Made by a program: the position numbers and the translations under genes. Shown here piece after piece: positions 16,437 to 27,891 of a stretch of 30,916 nucleotides of DNA (the stretch's first letter is position 1; each line of letters opens with the position of its first letter). Source of the DNA: Apostichopus californicus. Lineage: Eukaryota; Echinodermata; Holothuroidea; Aspidochirotida; Stichopodidae. The stretch is from NCBI GenBank assembly GCA_020650975.1, contig JAIPMN010058865.1:1284-32199 (forward strand), read 5' to 3'. The notes under the pieces are model-generated. The model was given only the letters and a program-made list of their open reading frames with translations. It ran no database searches and was not told where the DNA came from.

Positions 16437-19284
16437 GTCTTCAATATGGAATATCCAGGTGAATGTACATTTCCTTGGATTTTTCTTCAGCGTGGACTTT
16501 ATGAAATTGAAACACCTTATGATAAAGTGACGACGTGTACGTGAAATGCTAAGCATTTTACACTGAGCAGCAAATAATTTTTTTGTCATTCCTATTCTAC
16601 ATATTAATATATAGTTCCCCCTTCTACATTTTTGCACATTTACTTTAAAAGCATATCTGTGACACTGCTGAAATCATTCGTGGATAAAATTTAGTGTGTG
16701 CTAAAAATACTGTCTAAAATATAATGTCAATTAAGTAAGCATATCATTTTTGGGTGTAAAAAGCACTTATTCACTTTGAAAGTACTGTGAACAAGGGACT
16801 AACAATGCACTCTGAAAGAAATCAATGTGAGCTGAAAACTGTTAAAATTTTAACTTTAAATGCAGTGGAATCAGTGTATTTACAGTTAACACATAAAAAA
16901 ATCCTGCAGGCTTGCTATTGTGCAGTGTGTGTTAGGATAGCCATGACTCTTCCGAAAATATATTTGATAAAATGTTTTTCGTCAGGTCAAAATGTACTTA
17001 AAAATCAGACAGTAGAGCGGAGTTTCCGTTAAATGAAAACATCCACCCGATTTTCAATGGAAAAAAATTATCATTAATATGCGATTCACTTTCAGAGAAA
17101 ATGAACGTCAAAACTTAGAAACTGCATACTTTCATTCGCAAAATCTACTGTTCATAGCGACCTTGAAAACAAATTTGTGGTTTTAGCCTCATATCTGACA
17201 CTACACGTGCACGAAACATGTATTTGTGTACTAAATAGCACTTTGCAAGCATAAGACAAGAACTTGCTCATGATGTTTTTTTACTTTGTAATTTCGTAAT
17301 TGTGTCGGATATGGTACTTCTTTTTTACTGATTAACCCTTCAGTTAAAGAGCATAAAATTCAGAACATTTCAATTTCACACAGTCCACAATTGTCCCATG
17401 AATATTTTATTTGTTTGCGAGCAATTTAAAAAAACAAATGGTGCCAAAAGCACTTTTATACCATGTTCCGTTTAAGATTCATTTTATTTTTGAAGATTAA
17501 AAAGTGTATTTTAGTACACTTATTTCTATTGAATCTTGTGATGTCATAGTTACAATTAGCCAATTCTTTATGTATTTCTTTTGGAAAAGTAATAACTTTT
17601 TCTTTAACGATTTGAACATTTGTTTCTCAAAAATGCATTAGACCGAGTATGAAATGCAGTTTAAATGAATATGTATTGTTTGTATGTCAATGCTCACCTA
17701 ACAGAATTTGTTATGAAAATATGGAAAACATATTTTGATCAAATACATGAAAACAAATTTTAATGACTTTAATTGTCACTGTGATGTGACATTTGACCTT
17801 TGACTAGTTGTTTGCAGGTCAGTCATATGAGTTTCAAACTTCAATAACTTTTTGTAAGAATATGATATTAGCATAATTTGAGATGCAACGTTTACGTTAT
17901 GTTCCTTAAAAAGATTAAGGTGAAAGGTTATTGAGGTAAACAAAGGTCAAAGTGAAAAATTCTTCACACACTCTTCCTTCCCTGATCATGTGATTATGAA
18001 GAAAACATTGTAGCAACCCCCAGTTTCATGGGAAACAAATATTTGCAAGTCTATTCTATCAAACTAATCTTCATTATCACAAAAATGATGTTTTTTACCA
18101 AAAATTTCGAACAAATGTGTTCTATAGTGATGGCACTTACTAGGCTATCTATCATATGAATAACCAACTCGAAACATATCTCAAGAATTAAGGTCGTATT
18201 CAGAGATCCCCTACGCCCCTTATTTGTATTTACATTTGACATGCATCACTGATCCAGTTGATATCAAAGTTGAGTGTAAGTATGGAACCTCCATACAACC
18301 ATAAAGCATTTTGTGCTAAAATAGTAAAAAAAAAGTTGAACAACATAAAATGTGAATGAAGTGATCAAAGTAAATTATGTTAAGAGCCAGGTTTAGTTTT
18401 GCCCTTTCATAAAGTTTATGATCAATACTGTTCTTGTATTTAGCCTTTAAAGGTGCGCCAAAGTGGTCTCAGGGACTCTAAAAAAAATCCTAAAGAGCAA
18501 ACAATACCGCCAGGTACTGTATATGTAATACTTGATCGATGTCCCTTTTTACCCTTAAGAACGCTTTTAGTTAGTATATGATAATTGTAAAGTTCAACTT
18601 CTTCTCAAAGCAACCATTCGCCTCCCCTAGGCCTGTTTCACTCATTTGATTTCCATTGATGACATCAAATTCACCCCCTCTCCTACTCGCTGCCTCCTCT
18701 CCCTCCCTCTGTCGATTCTGAAAAATACCTTTTTTATAGTTTTGGTAAACATGTTGTGGTTGAGTGCCCCTCCTTTGCTATGTTAAGAAGTATTTTCCAT
18801 ATAACACATCCCCTCTGTCTCATCTCTCCATGAAGTGATTTGGTGCATGTGTTATGAAATGTATTTTGAAGCCCTATCAGTCAAATATTATATAAGGTTT
18901 CTTATGAAGAAATCAAATATACGGGCAAATTTGACAGTTTTTGTACCATTATATTAAACCATATGTGTGATTGAAGTTGAATTTTGACACCTAATTTCTT
19001 ATTTGATATATTTCTTATGTGTTTGTATCTTACCGGAATATTTGCAGTAAATAAATGGCATGATTATGGTCATTTTTGCAAGTGTTTTTTCTCTTTTTAT
19101 CCTTATTTTTTTAATTTTAAGTGTAAGTTGTCAGATTGCTCAGTTGCAATACTGATATGATGGATGTCTCTCGTCGAGGCTCATGTCAAATCAACAGTGG
19201 AGTTAACCGAACATCGGAAATACTGGTATATGGCTTAGCAGCATGCACGTATTCCGAATTTTTCAGCTGAGAGAGTTGCTTGGC
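16437..19284. other. Long AT-rich stretch without recognised genes
   Basis: Open frames are short and lack motifs. TTTGACCTTTGAC at about 17801 and AAAGGTCAAAGTGA near 17942 are further half-site words. A pyrimidine-rich tract lies at 18675-18712. Nothing else could be supported. Confidence 0.5.
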
Positions 19285-19342
19285 GTCTCTCAGAGAGGAA
19301 TGCGTAGCAGGGGAGATGTCCCTGCTTGCTTCTCTCAGAGAC
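19285..19342. repeat. Nested hairpin
   Basis: GTCTCTCAGAGA (19285-19296) pairs with TCTCTCAGAGAC (19331-19342) apart from one C/C mismatch. Inside, AGCAGGG (19306-19312) pairs with CCCTGCT (19320-19326). Each outer arm is itself nearly palindromic. Confidence 0.65.
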
Positions 19343-19454
19343 ATGCGAGAGATCCCTGGTTGGGAGGAGATAACCAGATTGTTCAAGAATAGTTTTTCCA
19401 TACTAGATGAATTTTGAATGATGTTTTTATTCTATCAGTCCATGGAAATTATAC

Positions 19455-20935
19455 TCATACTATCAAGCAAGATTAGGCTCAAGTGGTCCTACATGTACCC
19501 ATAAAGTAACCAACACTATAGCAAACACTTTTGTCATCACAAACTGTGATCGGATTTTTGATCAAAAGGCACTTTTCAGATCTGAATATGGCGTAGAAAA
19601 TGTAAGAAATATAAGGTCACCTACAAGCGGGTCAACAGATATGATAACATTGGTGACCTCAGATGACATGACCGTTAAGTTTTAAAATGTTCCACCACCC
19701 CATTCACAACTTGTCCTAAAATATCAACCGTGTCACACCTTGGCATTGGGAGTTAATTGCATTAAATGTCTAAAAATTAACTTTGAATTTGTATGCATAA
19801 CTTCACACACAAAGGTCACCCGGGGGTCAACCAATTTACATTTTTGATCGGTGAGACGTGAATATAGCATCAAAACTATAAAAATTCAAACATTTTTTCT
19901 TTGCCCATTTTCTCCCCCAAAATACGAGTTTTTTTTAACATTAATTGACCTTTGGTGACCTCGGATCACATGACCGTTAAGTTTGAAAATATACCCCTAC
20001 ACCATTTGCAACATGTCCCAGAATATCAACCGTGTCACACCTTGGCACTGGGAGTTATTGCATTAAATGTCTGAAAATTAACTTTGACCTCGTATACCTT
20101 CACACACAAAGCTCACCCGGGTGTCAACCCATTGACATTTTCGATCGGAAGGTACCTTTGATATCGAAATCTAGCATCAAAACCAAACATTTTCTTTTTT
20201 GGCCGTTTCCTCCCAAAATAAGCACAGTTTTTTTCTAATGTGACCTTTCACCTTGGTTTCAGATGTAGTTTGATCTCCTGATTCCAAAAATTAACACGAC
20301 AAGTCTGTACAGCCATCCTCACTCCGACCGAAAACTTTGACCCCATCATAACTTCACACACAAAGGTCACACGGGGTCAACCTATCGACATTTATGATCA
20401 GAAGGTACCTCTGACATCTGAATATAGAATTGAACTGTAAAAATCACCAAAACACTTAAAGGTCACCAGAGGTCAAATTGAGGTCAAGGGTCACCCAGAT
20501 GCGGGTCGACAATTGGCTTACATTGAAGCAACTCCCAACCCTAACGGACATTTCGGTCTCATGTTATCGGAAAAATACTACTTTTTTTATCATTAGTTGA
20601 CCTTTGTTGACCTTCGATCACATTACCGTTATGTTTGGAAACGATCCCTTACCCCATTCACAACTACTCCCAAAATATCAACCATGTCGGACCCTGTCAA
20701 TGGGAGTTATTGCTGTTTTTAATATTTTGGTTTTTGGCATCTAACTGACCTTTGCGGGCACCAAAACAATACAAAACAATAGGCATCTTCCTCTCACTAT
20801 GGGCCACCCACCCACCAAGTATGGTAATGATCGGTCATTCCCTTGTTGAGTTATCGTGCATACAAGCTAGCGTCACACACACATACACACACGCCAACCT
20901 GAATACATAGGTTCCTTTGCTTTTAGCAAGGAACC
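19455..20935 (+). mobile_element. Dispersed repeat, copy 2
   Basis: Collinear with 7430-9830 but with fewer monomers. Monomers begin near 19650, 19944, 20238, 20595 and 20740. It shares the leading segment (ATCAAGCAAGATT, ACATGTACCCATAAAGTAAC) and the 3' end (CGCCAACCTGAATACATAGG, then the GGTTCCTTT...AGCAAGGAACC hairpin). It lacks the outer TGGTTCCTTGC left end of copy 1. DR4 at 19946-19961 and a DR4+DR5 triplet at 20460-20486 are kept exactly. Confidence 0.8.
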
Positions 20936-20940
20936 AAAAC

Positions 20941-21822
20941 AGGTAAACAATTGGTTGTCATAACTAATTTCATTGGTTGTAACGACCAATTTCATTGGTT
21001 AAATAAGGGAAACAATTGGTTGTTATGACCAATTTCATTGGTTTTCCCAACCAATTTTAATGGTATTTCTAACCAACCAATTTAGCAATTTGATTGGTTT
21101 TCCCAACCAATTTTAATGGTATTGTAACGTGAATGGTCTTTATACTCATCCGTAGTAAGCTGTGCACTTAGCTACATAGCCAGCCATGTCATGAATATTA
21201 ATATAGTCTATTGGGAACGTTTTGGAGGGTTAAATGTTAATTGATGTGTTTATAGTCTAATTAAGAGAGTTATGGGTTTAGTAAATCGGTATTATCAGTG
21301 AGTTTATATTCTATGACATATCTGCTATGTTTGGGGGGATAATGTTGTTGTCAATTAAATAGTTAAAGGGATTGTACCTCACATGTTATATTGTTCTATT
21401 GCTTATTATATGTACCAGAGTAAGACGATGCAATATATGCTTTCAAAATTGTTCTTTTTAAGAACTGGCACTCACATACACTAAATTCTTATGCGCAGAG
21501 TCTTTCTTGTTTTGTGTTTGTAACCTGGCCTGGTCTCTAGTTACTGAGGGTAACTGATATAAAGGCTAGCAACGATTTCTCCATACAGATCTGCTGGAAT
21601 GACAGTATTCTTGGCCGTGCTAAGGAGCCTCGGAACGCAACAGTATTTCTAAGCAACCAAATAAGTTAAACCAATCAATTTTAATTGGTTAATAATTTGA
21701 ACAATACCAATAATAATTGTTTGTTTTAACCAATAAATTCTTGTAACTCACACCACCCAACCAAACTGGTTGAATTTAAGCAATTTATATGTTAGATTTA
21801 ACCAATTTGTTTTTGCAGTGTA
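20941..21822. mobile_element. MITE-like element with ATTGGTT/AACCAAT clusters at both ends
   Basis: The left cluster (about 20945-21125) has around ten ATTGGTT or AACCAAT words, some paired as ACCAATTTTAATGGT. A second cluster (21655-21810) ends in AACCAATTTGTTTTTGCAGTG. The 530 bp between them shows no coding match. Boundaries are approximate: the left edge abuts repeat copy 2 and I cannot show a clean inverted terminus. Confidence 0.5.
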
Positions 21823-22603
21823 GTCTTTTTCGGCAGGTAGAGTGTTGAATGAAAAGGCACACGATAGAAATAACAGCCTAGATGACAGAAGAATAGGTCA
21901 CCTAATTTAGCCATATTCTTGCTACGTTCATTTCAATTCGTTTTTCCTTTGTAGACTCTTTCGTCTAGCAAGCTTATGGATTTGAATTATGGGTGTTTAA
22001 AAAAAGATAAGTTGGCCAAAAAAAGCGTAGGTCCGGGCCTACATACTGGCTACGCCCCTGTCAACTAATGGTTATAGAAGTTAGCAGCAGCGTACTGAAC
22101 TTTCAGGACAAAATCAGATAACAAAATACATTTAGCATATATATGTAGGATATATGCATGTACAAATAATCTACCCTTCCCCCGCCCCCCACTCTAGATG
22201 GCATGTTGAAATATATCTAGGTCTTCCGCCTGTAATATTTTACGAACATTCTTTTTCAGCATGGGAGTCTTCTACTCTGTTAAGCCAATTTAGGCTTTAT
22301 AGAATACTTCCTTTCACATTGTAATTTTTTGGGGGGATGAAATAAATAAATTAACAAACATTGCACCATTTTGCATTTAGAGCACCTTTATGAAAAGAAA
22401 AAACATTTCTAGACTGCGTCTTACCTTTCTTTGATTATCTTTCAAAAACAACCAATGAGTGTCCATCAGGCTAATATGTAACTACGTGAGCATTGTGCTT
22501 GGGTAGTGTTCATTATTATATAGCACATATACTTTGTGCAGTGGCATAGGCCTACAGTAGTTACGCTAAATAGTGTAGATTAAGCGATGATTTAAAGTGC
22601 AAA
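21823..22603. other. Unassigned stretch with hAT-like end words
   Basis: On the minus strand, CAGGGGCGTAGCCAG ends at about 22062, and CAGTGGCATAGGCC on the plus strand starts at 22540. Both fit CAGNGG-type termini, but partners were not found. No gene was seen. Confidence 0.35.
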
Positions 22604-22625
22604 TACGTCACAGCGCTGTGACGTA
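22604..22625. other. Perfect 22-bp palindrome with CRE half-sites
   Basis: TACGTCACAGC is followed immediately by its exact reverse complement. Each arm contains the ACGTCA/TGACGT half-site of CREB/ATF-type factors, and the centre is AGCGCT. Role unknown. Confidence 0.85.
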
Positions 22626-23196
22626 ATCAGACCCTGTCATTTCCGAAAGTGGGTATGTTTTAGAGAATGAGCTATATATCTTTCATTTCATATTTTTGGG
22701 AGATATCATACGAGGACGAATGAAGAAATACATGTTGAATGTAATGGTGGTAATTTAATTGAAAAAAAAAGAATTTAATCAAACGTAATCCACTTTTTGG
22801 GTGTTATTTCTCTAAAAGCTGGATGTCTCCTAACCGTAGTTACTTTAAGTAAGTCTTAGAACGTCACATATAACCTATGAAAAATAAAGCATCCAACAGA
22901 AAGTGGAATATTCCAACTTTGCCCTGTATTGAACGATGTTCCTGTGGTGGAATGGGAAGTTGAACAAAGCATATTTAAGTACAGTTAATGAGTGCCAAAA
23001 CATCAATGAGAGAGTCATATGTCTACGTAAGGTTATTGTCGCCCCAACAAAATTTGTGAAACCCACTTTGTCTCCCCAATATACAATTTAGTGAAATATA
23101 TAAAACAGAACTTGTGTTGTTCAATACAGGTGACAAAACGCCTACAGTGGAATTACGACCTTCCTTAGCGGTTAAGAACCTCTGGATATACCATCA
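22626..23196. other. Unassigned stretch
   Basis: No gene, RNA or repeat was recognised. Open frames lack motifs. Confidence 0.45.
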
Positions 23197-23267
23197 GCGT
23201 CCATAGCTTAGTGGTTAGGGTCTCCGCATATAGAGCGGGAGGCCCGGGATCGAATCCCGGTGGAAGC
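23197..23267 (+). tRNA. tRNA-like cloverleaf (tRNA pseudogene or SINE head)
   Basis: A complete 71-nt cloverleaf can be drawn. The acceptor GCGTCCA pairs with TGGAAGC (6 of 7). The D arm is GCTT/GGGT (wobble-rich) with loop AGTGGTTA. The anticodon stem TCCGC/GCGGG (last pair T-G) encloses a 7-nt loop ATATAGA. The variable loop is AGGC, and the T stem is a perfect CCGGG/CCCGG with loop ATCGAAT. The anticodon position reads ATA (23230-23232), not a usual animal tRNA anticodon. A-box-like TAGCTTAGTGG and B-box-like GGATCGAATCC are present. The unusual anticodon, weak D arm and acceptor mismatch suggest a tRNA-derived SINE head or pseudo-tRNA more than a working tRNA. A TA-rich microsatellite follows within 60 bp, as in many SINE tails. 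Confidence 0.6.
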
Positions 23268-23320
23268 TGGAAGTTTTGTCACTGTTCTTAATTTTCAGAC
23301 TCACTTCGATCTCAATTATA

Positions 23321-23357
23321 CATACACGCACACATATATAATATATATATATCTATC

Positions 23358-23389
<32 letters not shown>

Positions 23390-23390
23390 T
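23321..23390. repeat. CA/TA microsatellite
   Basis: A short CATACACGCACACA tract passes into about 50 bp of TA repeats with an ATCTATCTAT interruption. The frame crossing it is low-complexity. Confidence 0.9.
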
Positions 23391-23844
23391 TTTATACAGA
23401 GTACTTGCTGGTCTAGAAATGCCAAGGAATTCATCCAACTCAGATGACTGTGGGTTGTACCTCTCGAAAACTTGGGAGTCTGAGTCTATTGTAAACCTCC
23501 AGTAACTCAGTCAGGCATAAACCTTAATTACGCATAAGCTTTATCAGGCAAAATACAATACTGAAGCTTATTTCAAGTACCACATGGCTAGCATAAGCGC
23601 ATGGAAGGCTGGCAAGGTTTCACTGAAAGAATTGGAAATTGAGCGTTACGAAGCATCATGCATGGAAAATATATTTGAAGATGAAAAATGCACGATATTA
23701 TAGTGTTGCTTTCTGTATTGGAAGTAATTGGGTACTGTACGTATCTGGTCACCGTTACTCCTGTGGCAGTGCCATTCCTATCATTCCGTACCATCTGTAT
23801 TGATTAGGCTGTTGGTCAAACTACGTTAGCCTAACGTTAACTCT
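23391..23844. other. Unassigned stretch
   Basis: Nothing recognised. A frame crossing the preceding microsatellite and a minus-strand frame at 23588-23794 lack motifs. Confidence 0.4.
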
Positions 23845-23851
23845 TAACATA

Positions 23852-24100
23852 TTGTTATATGTCTGTTATATGTCTGATTTGCTGAAGCGCTACACGCCAG
23901 CTAGGGCATTACGGTCCCAAAGTCATCTTTCTGTAATCATTCCTCATACTAACAAAGTCACATATGGAGATTGTTCTTTCAGTGTAGCAGGTCCTAAACT
24001 ATGGAATTCTCTTCCTCATCACTTGAGAAATATCACATCTATTGACACTTTTAAGAAGCATTTGAAAACTGATCTTTTTAGGCTCGAGTATAGGCATTAA
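23852..24100 (+). pseudogene. LINE ORF2 C-terminus
   Basis: About 75 residues ending at a natural stop. YTPARALRSQSHLSVIIPHT and TYGDCSFSVAGPKLWNSLPH are followed by LRNITSIDTFKKHLKTDLFR. This is the highly characteristic tail of CR1/L2/Rex-type reverse transcriptase proteins ('Y.P.R.LRS......P.....YG..SFS.A.P.LWN.LP..LR...S...FK..LKT.LF'). The reading frame is undamaged over this stretch, but everything upstream, including the RT catalytic core, is missing. It therefore makes no enzyme. The absence of stops suggests a relatively young insertion compared with other elements here. Confidence 0.9.
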
Positions 24101-24196
24101 TCTTATTCACATTACATTGTTGACTTTACTGTGCCCATATTTATGCATATTTCTATTTTTATGTTCTTTATTGTGGTTTATTACCCTGTCTTATAT

Positions 24197-24400
24197 CATG
24201 TTTTACTTTTACTGCTGTTGTTATTACGTTTAGGTTTCCTTTAGTTTGGTAATTTTATATTCCAGGTTTTGGTTCTTTTGTACAGTGATCTTGAGCATGT
24301 TTTACTTTTACTGTTGTTGTTATTACTTTCAGGTTTTCTTAAGTTTGGTAATTTTATATTCCAGGTTTTGGTTCTTTTGTACAGTGCTCTTGAGCATGTT
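24197..24400 (+). repeat. 99-bp tandem repeat in the LINE 3' UTR
   Basis: CATGTTTTACTTTTACTG begins at 24197 and again at 24296, and a third partial copy (CATGTTTTA) begins at 24395. Each unit contains TTTGGTAATTTTATATTCC and GGTTCTTTTGTACAGTG, then CTTGAG. The copies differ at only a few bases. Confidence 0.9.
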
Positions 24401-24477
24401 TTATTTCATGATAACAGCACTTTAATATATGGTATTTATTTATTATTATTATTTATATTATAACATAACGTAGTAAT

Positions 24478-25307
24478 ATACAGTCTATAGTATTGGTATC
24501 GACACCATCCAACACAAATGAAACCGGAATTCAAAAGTCTGAAGTTACGTGGGTTATTTCATACGCACGCTGATTTCTACCCCAATACTTCTATGCCTTA
24601 ATTTCCATTATTACTTGTCAAATTTTAAACGTTAAGCCCCTAACTTAAGCGTACAATCCGCAAGACCTGCGTGGAGTGTTAATAGAGTACTACTGATTAC
24701 TAGTGGTGGTAGTATAGTACCGATTGTCTCGTGCATTAACCTTAAGGTTACACGTTATAAACTAGGCCTACAAGGCCCGTAACAAGCTTATGAAATGTGA
24801 AAAATACCTATTGCTAGGCCAAACTTTACTCACCTTAAGGCACAATTGACGAAAATCGTCATCATTGGCGCATCCATTAATCTTGCCCCTTGGTTGTGCC
24901 TTTATGAAAGGTGAACAGAACCGATACTTCTTTTACCAACATGCTACTATATTATCCATTACAGGCTAGGCGAACCGACATGAGAATATATGTTGTATCA
25001 CGTCTGTATCTCGAATTTTTTGGGAGATACCGAGCTAGGGGTAACGTGTCATCTGGACCAATTTTACCGACATGTCAAGAGAGCGCATAACACGGCATAT
25101 GGAGAAACAAAATCCATATTTTGTCCACATGACGTGTTAATCTATCACGGGAAGTCTACATCTCCCATGTCACATTATGACCGCCGTACACCTATATGGA
25201 AGAAGTATGACTTTTATTATGACAGTCATTAATTTGTCATGGGACTTCCAAAATTGTTTTATGCAATAATAACATCTTTACCTCTTGAACTTTTTACATA
25301 TTTCTAA
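24478..25307. other. Unassigned stretch
   Basis: No recognised gene or repeat. An 80-residue frame at 24990-25232 has no recognisable motif. Confidence 0.45.
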
Positions 25308-26290
25308 TTATGACGTCAGCGGTCTCTCATAGTAACCCAGCAAATACGTAACGTTTTTATAACATTTTGAGAAGGGGTGTAGAAATGTTTCAACACAATG
25401 TTACTGTACAACGTTTTTGTAACATTTTGTAGATATCATATTCAAACATAAAAACGTTTTAATAACATTTTCCACACATGTTTTACAAACTTTCCCACAA
25501 ATTTGCTCAAACTGTTTTGAAAAGGTTTAGAGGAAGGCATCGAAAAAGCTTCAGAAGTGGAATATATGGAGCAATGCATTGCATGGTGCATTGCATTTAA
25601 AAACACCTACCTGTAGGGGAAGCAGATTGTTTCACAATGCCATAACATTATTATAATATCATGAAATTTTTGGTATATGACTTAAAACATTCAAATTTTC
25701 ACCATAATTTTGTCAGAAGTACTAAAACTGTCTTTAAAATAACATGTTTTAAAGAATCTTCTATAATACAGAATGACAACATTTTCAAAACATCGTAAAA
25801 ATCTCTTCAAACTGAATTTTTTTGGATGATGCTATAAAATATTTTCAGCAAAACGTTATGCTTCATGTTGGCAAAACATTAAGAAACCAAAAAAAGATAT
25901 ATCATTTGAAAAAGTACTAAATAAAGAGTAACCTGTTTTTGGGTGTAGTTGTAACCTCATCACATTACCAGTACCCTATTTAAAATCCTAACAGGCAAAT
26001 GAAGTCCATGATAAAGTAATGACATTTTTAAAAATCACTATAACGTATACGTTACAAGGAAGATACATTTTGTTCAAGAAACTTACCAAATTTAGGTATT
26101 GCATTATGTATAGTCATTAAGAGGAACTCATTCCAAATAGCAGTAACACAGTTCATATATTAAACGGCGAATGGTACTCAAACGAAAGTACTACCTTTTT
26201 GAAAATATTTTTATGACGTCATGTTATGACACAAAACGTTGGCAATGTTATTTTAACATTTAAAAAAAAAAGGTAATTGGATGGCGTAAC
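25308..26290. repeat. Repeat of AACGTTTT/AACATTTT words, flanked by TTATGACGTCA
   Basis: CCCAGCAAATACGTAACG followed by GTTTTTATAACATTTTG, and several later AACGTTTTTGTAACATTTTG, AAAACGTTTTAATAACATTT and ACAAAACGTTGGCAATG words, identify a MITE-like family seen in many invertebrates (recognised from memory). The 11-bp word TTATGACGTCA occurs at 25308-25318 and 26211-26221, flanking most of the block. No protein is encoded. Exact ends are uncertain. Confidence 0.55.
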
Positions 26291-27578
26291 AATGTTAATT
26301 CCATTATAAGTTTCAATACATATGAGGATCAATATGTAGACATATTTTTTTCGAACATATAAAGGTATTAAGTCATGATGTTGCCTAGATCAAGTACGAT
26401 TGGCCTGGGTGTAGGCCTACGTCAATAGAGCAGATTTTTGCAATCTCTCAGGTATTGCACTGGCGAGGCTACAGTGTGGGTGAAAGCTATATAAGAAAAA
26501 AATCAATGATATTTACGCAATATTTACTCTGTTTAATTGGTTTTTCTTCATAGATCTGTCGACATTCCCATGTGAGCTTCAATTCGCAGTCTCAGCCGAA
26601 TGTTTGCGGAAATGTTGTAGGAGATCTACCGTTTTCGGCATAAACTGTTTTGCCAGGCAACAACTATGGGAAAATTGATATCCTGCTACGTACAATCAAC
26701 ATGGGAATATGCCAGAAGCAGATCGGTATGCGCAAAGACAGTACAGGGTATTTCCATAAACCTGGGGTCCAAAGGGGGTTCCACACACTATGCACAAATA
26801 CTATCCAATCACTTGAAAATTACCATTTAAATTTACTGATGTCTAGTTGCATATCATACGATACTGTACAGGGAGTATAATAAAATATAACAAAAGTTTA
26901 AATCTCTTGTAAACTTTTTCCCTTTAAGTGCAAGTTTCCCTTTGTGTCCCCCACAATTGTTAGTGCCAACTGTGACATTTAAACATGTTACATTTGGTAA
27001 AATTTCCCATTGTTCAGATTGTCTGAAGTTCATTAGAGATTTACAAAAAGTTCATAAATGAATGAGACTTGAATTTGAGAAAGTTTCAGTATTTGTTTAC
27101 GTTCCCACACGTTTGGTGAAAGTAATTAAAATGTGCCTTGCCAACGTAAGATTTTCGTGTCCAACCTTTTACTTTGCTATATTGATAAATGTTTGCCGGT
27201 GTGAACCTGTGTGCATGTAGAAGCATCGCGATGGCCAATGAGACATTTATAACCGACTTAGTCCTACTCATAAGCTTATTTCGGATGTAAAAACTAGCTG
27301 AAGAATTTTGTCTTAACGACCCGAAAAAATGGTCAATTTTTTGTGTCCCTCAACAATCGTAACGCTGATAAATTTCAAGGCTGGTATCCGTTACGATATT
27401 TAACAATAACATTCGTTGTTACCTTCAGGTGTACACTCTGGCTCACACTACACCTGAAACATGCCACTTCCGTTTGAACTTCGCATTCGTGGCAGTCGGA
27501 GAATAGCACAGAAGAAACGTACAAGACCAGTTCTTTTAGAAACAATGATGCAGCCAAATCGACAAGTCGGAGGAATAA
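26291..27578. other. Unassigned stretch
   Basis: Frames at 26650-26880 (plus), 27086-27271 and 27375-27557 (minus) have no recognisable motif or support. Confidence 0.4.
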
Positions 27579-27836
27579 ATGAAACGATCCAAAGAGATAT
27601 TAACGAATCGTCAGAGTGACACACTGCGAAGCAAAATCTACAGTTTACAAATGACCAAAGGAGAATTCACTTAAATAAATCAGCAGCAAATCAGGCAAAG
27701 GCGCTATAGGCAGAAACAGAAAAATTTGGAAGCTGCAAAGAACAAAGCTCAGCAAATGGGGAAAGGAAAGAGAGGACATCCACGTGAGACGGAGCTACAC
27801 AGAGATGATTCAGTTAAACAGAAAGCAAGCAGCTAA
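27579..27836 (+). pseudogene. Possible decayed coding fragment, basic and Gln-rich
   Basis: One frame reads MKRSKEILTNRQSDTLRSK and so on to a TAA at 27672. In the same frame it continues INQQQIRQRRYRQKQKNLEA, a Lys/Gln stretch and GKGKRGHPRETELHRDD before a second stop at 27834. The composition (R/K/Q/E-rich, heptad-like) looks more like a charged, perhaps coiled, protein segment than random AT-rich DNA. I recognise no family. The adjacent upstream frame (MPLPFELRIRGSRRIAQ from about 27460) may be a related piece. This is a weak call. Confidence 0.2.
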
Positions 27837-27891
27837 GAAAAAGAGGAGACATACCTTAATGCTTCAGCCATATTCGTGTTTATTATAAAAA

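Larger units (their letters stand above)
23852..24470 (+). mobile_element. 5'-truncated CR1/L2-like LINE 3' end with target-site duplication
   Basis: It contains the last part of an RT ORF, a 3' UTR with a 99-bp tandem repeat, and a terminal GGTATTTATTTATTATT-type tail. TAACATA immediately precedes it (23845-23851) and follows it (24471-24477), a plausible 7-bp target-site duplication that fixes both ends. Severe 5' truncation is normal for LINE retrotransposition. Confidence 0.8.

Noticed and set aside
23260..23505. 81-residue frame as a gene
   Set aside because: It is built on the TA microsatellite.
24990..25232. 80-residue frame as a gene
   Set aside because: No recognisable motif, no splice context, and length within chance for this composition.
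26650..26880. 76-residue plus-strand frame as a gene
   Set aside because: No family resemblance or supporting signals.
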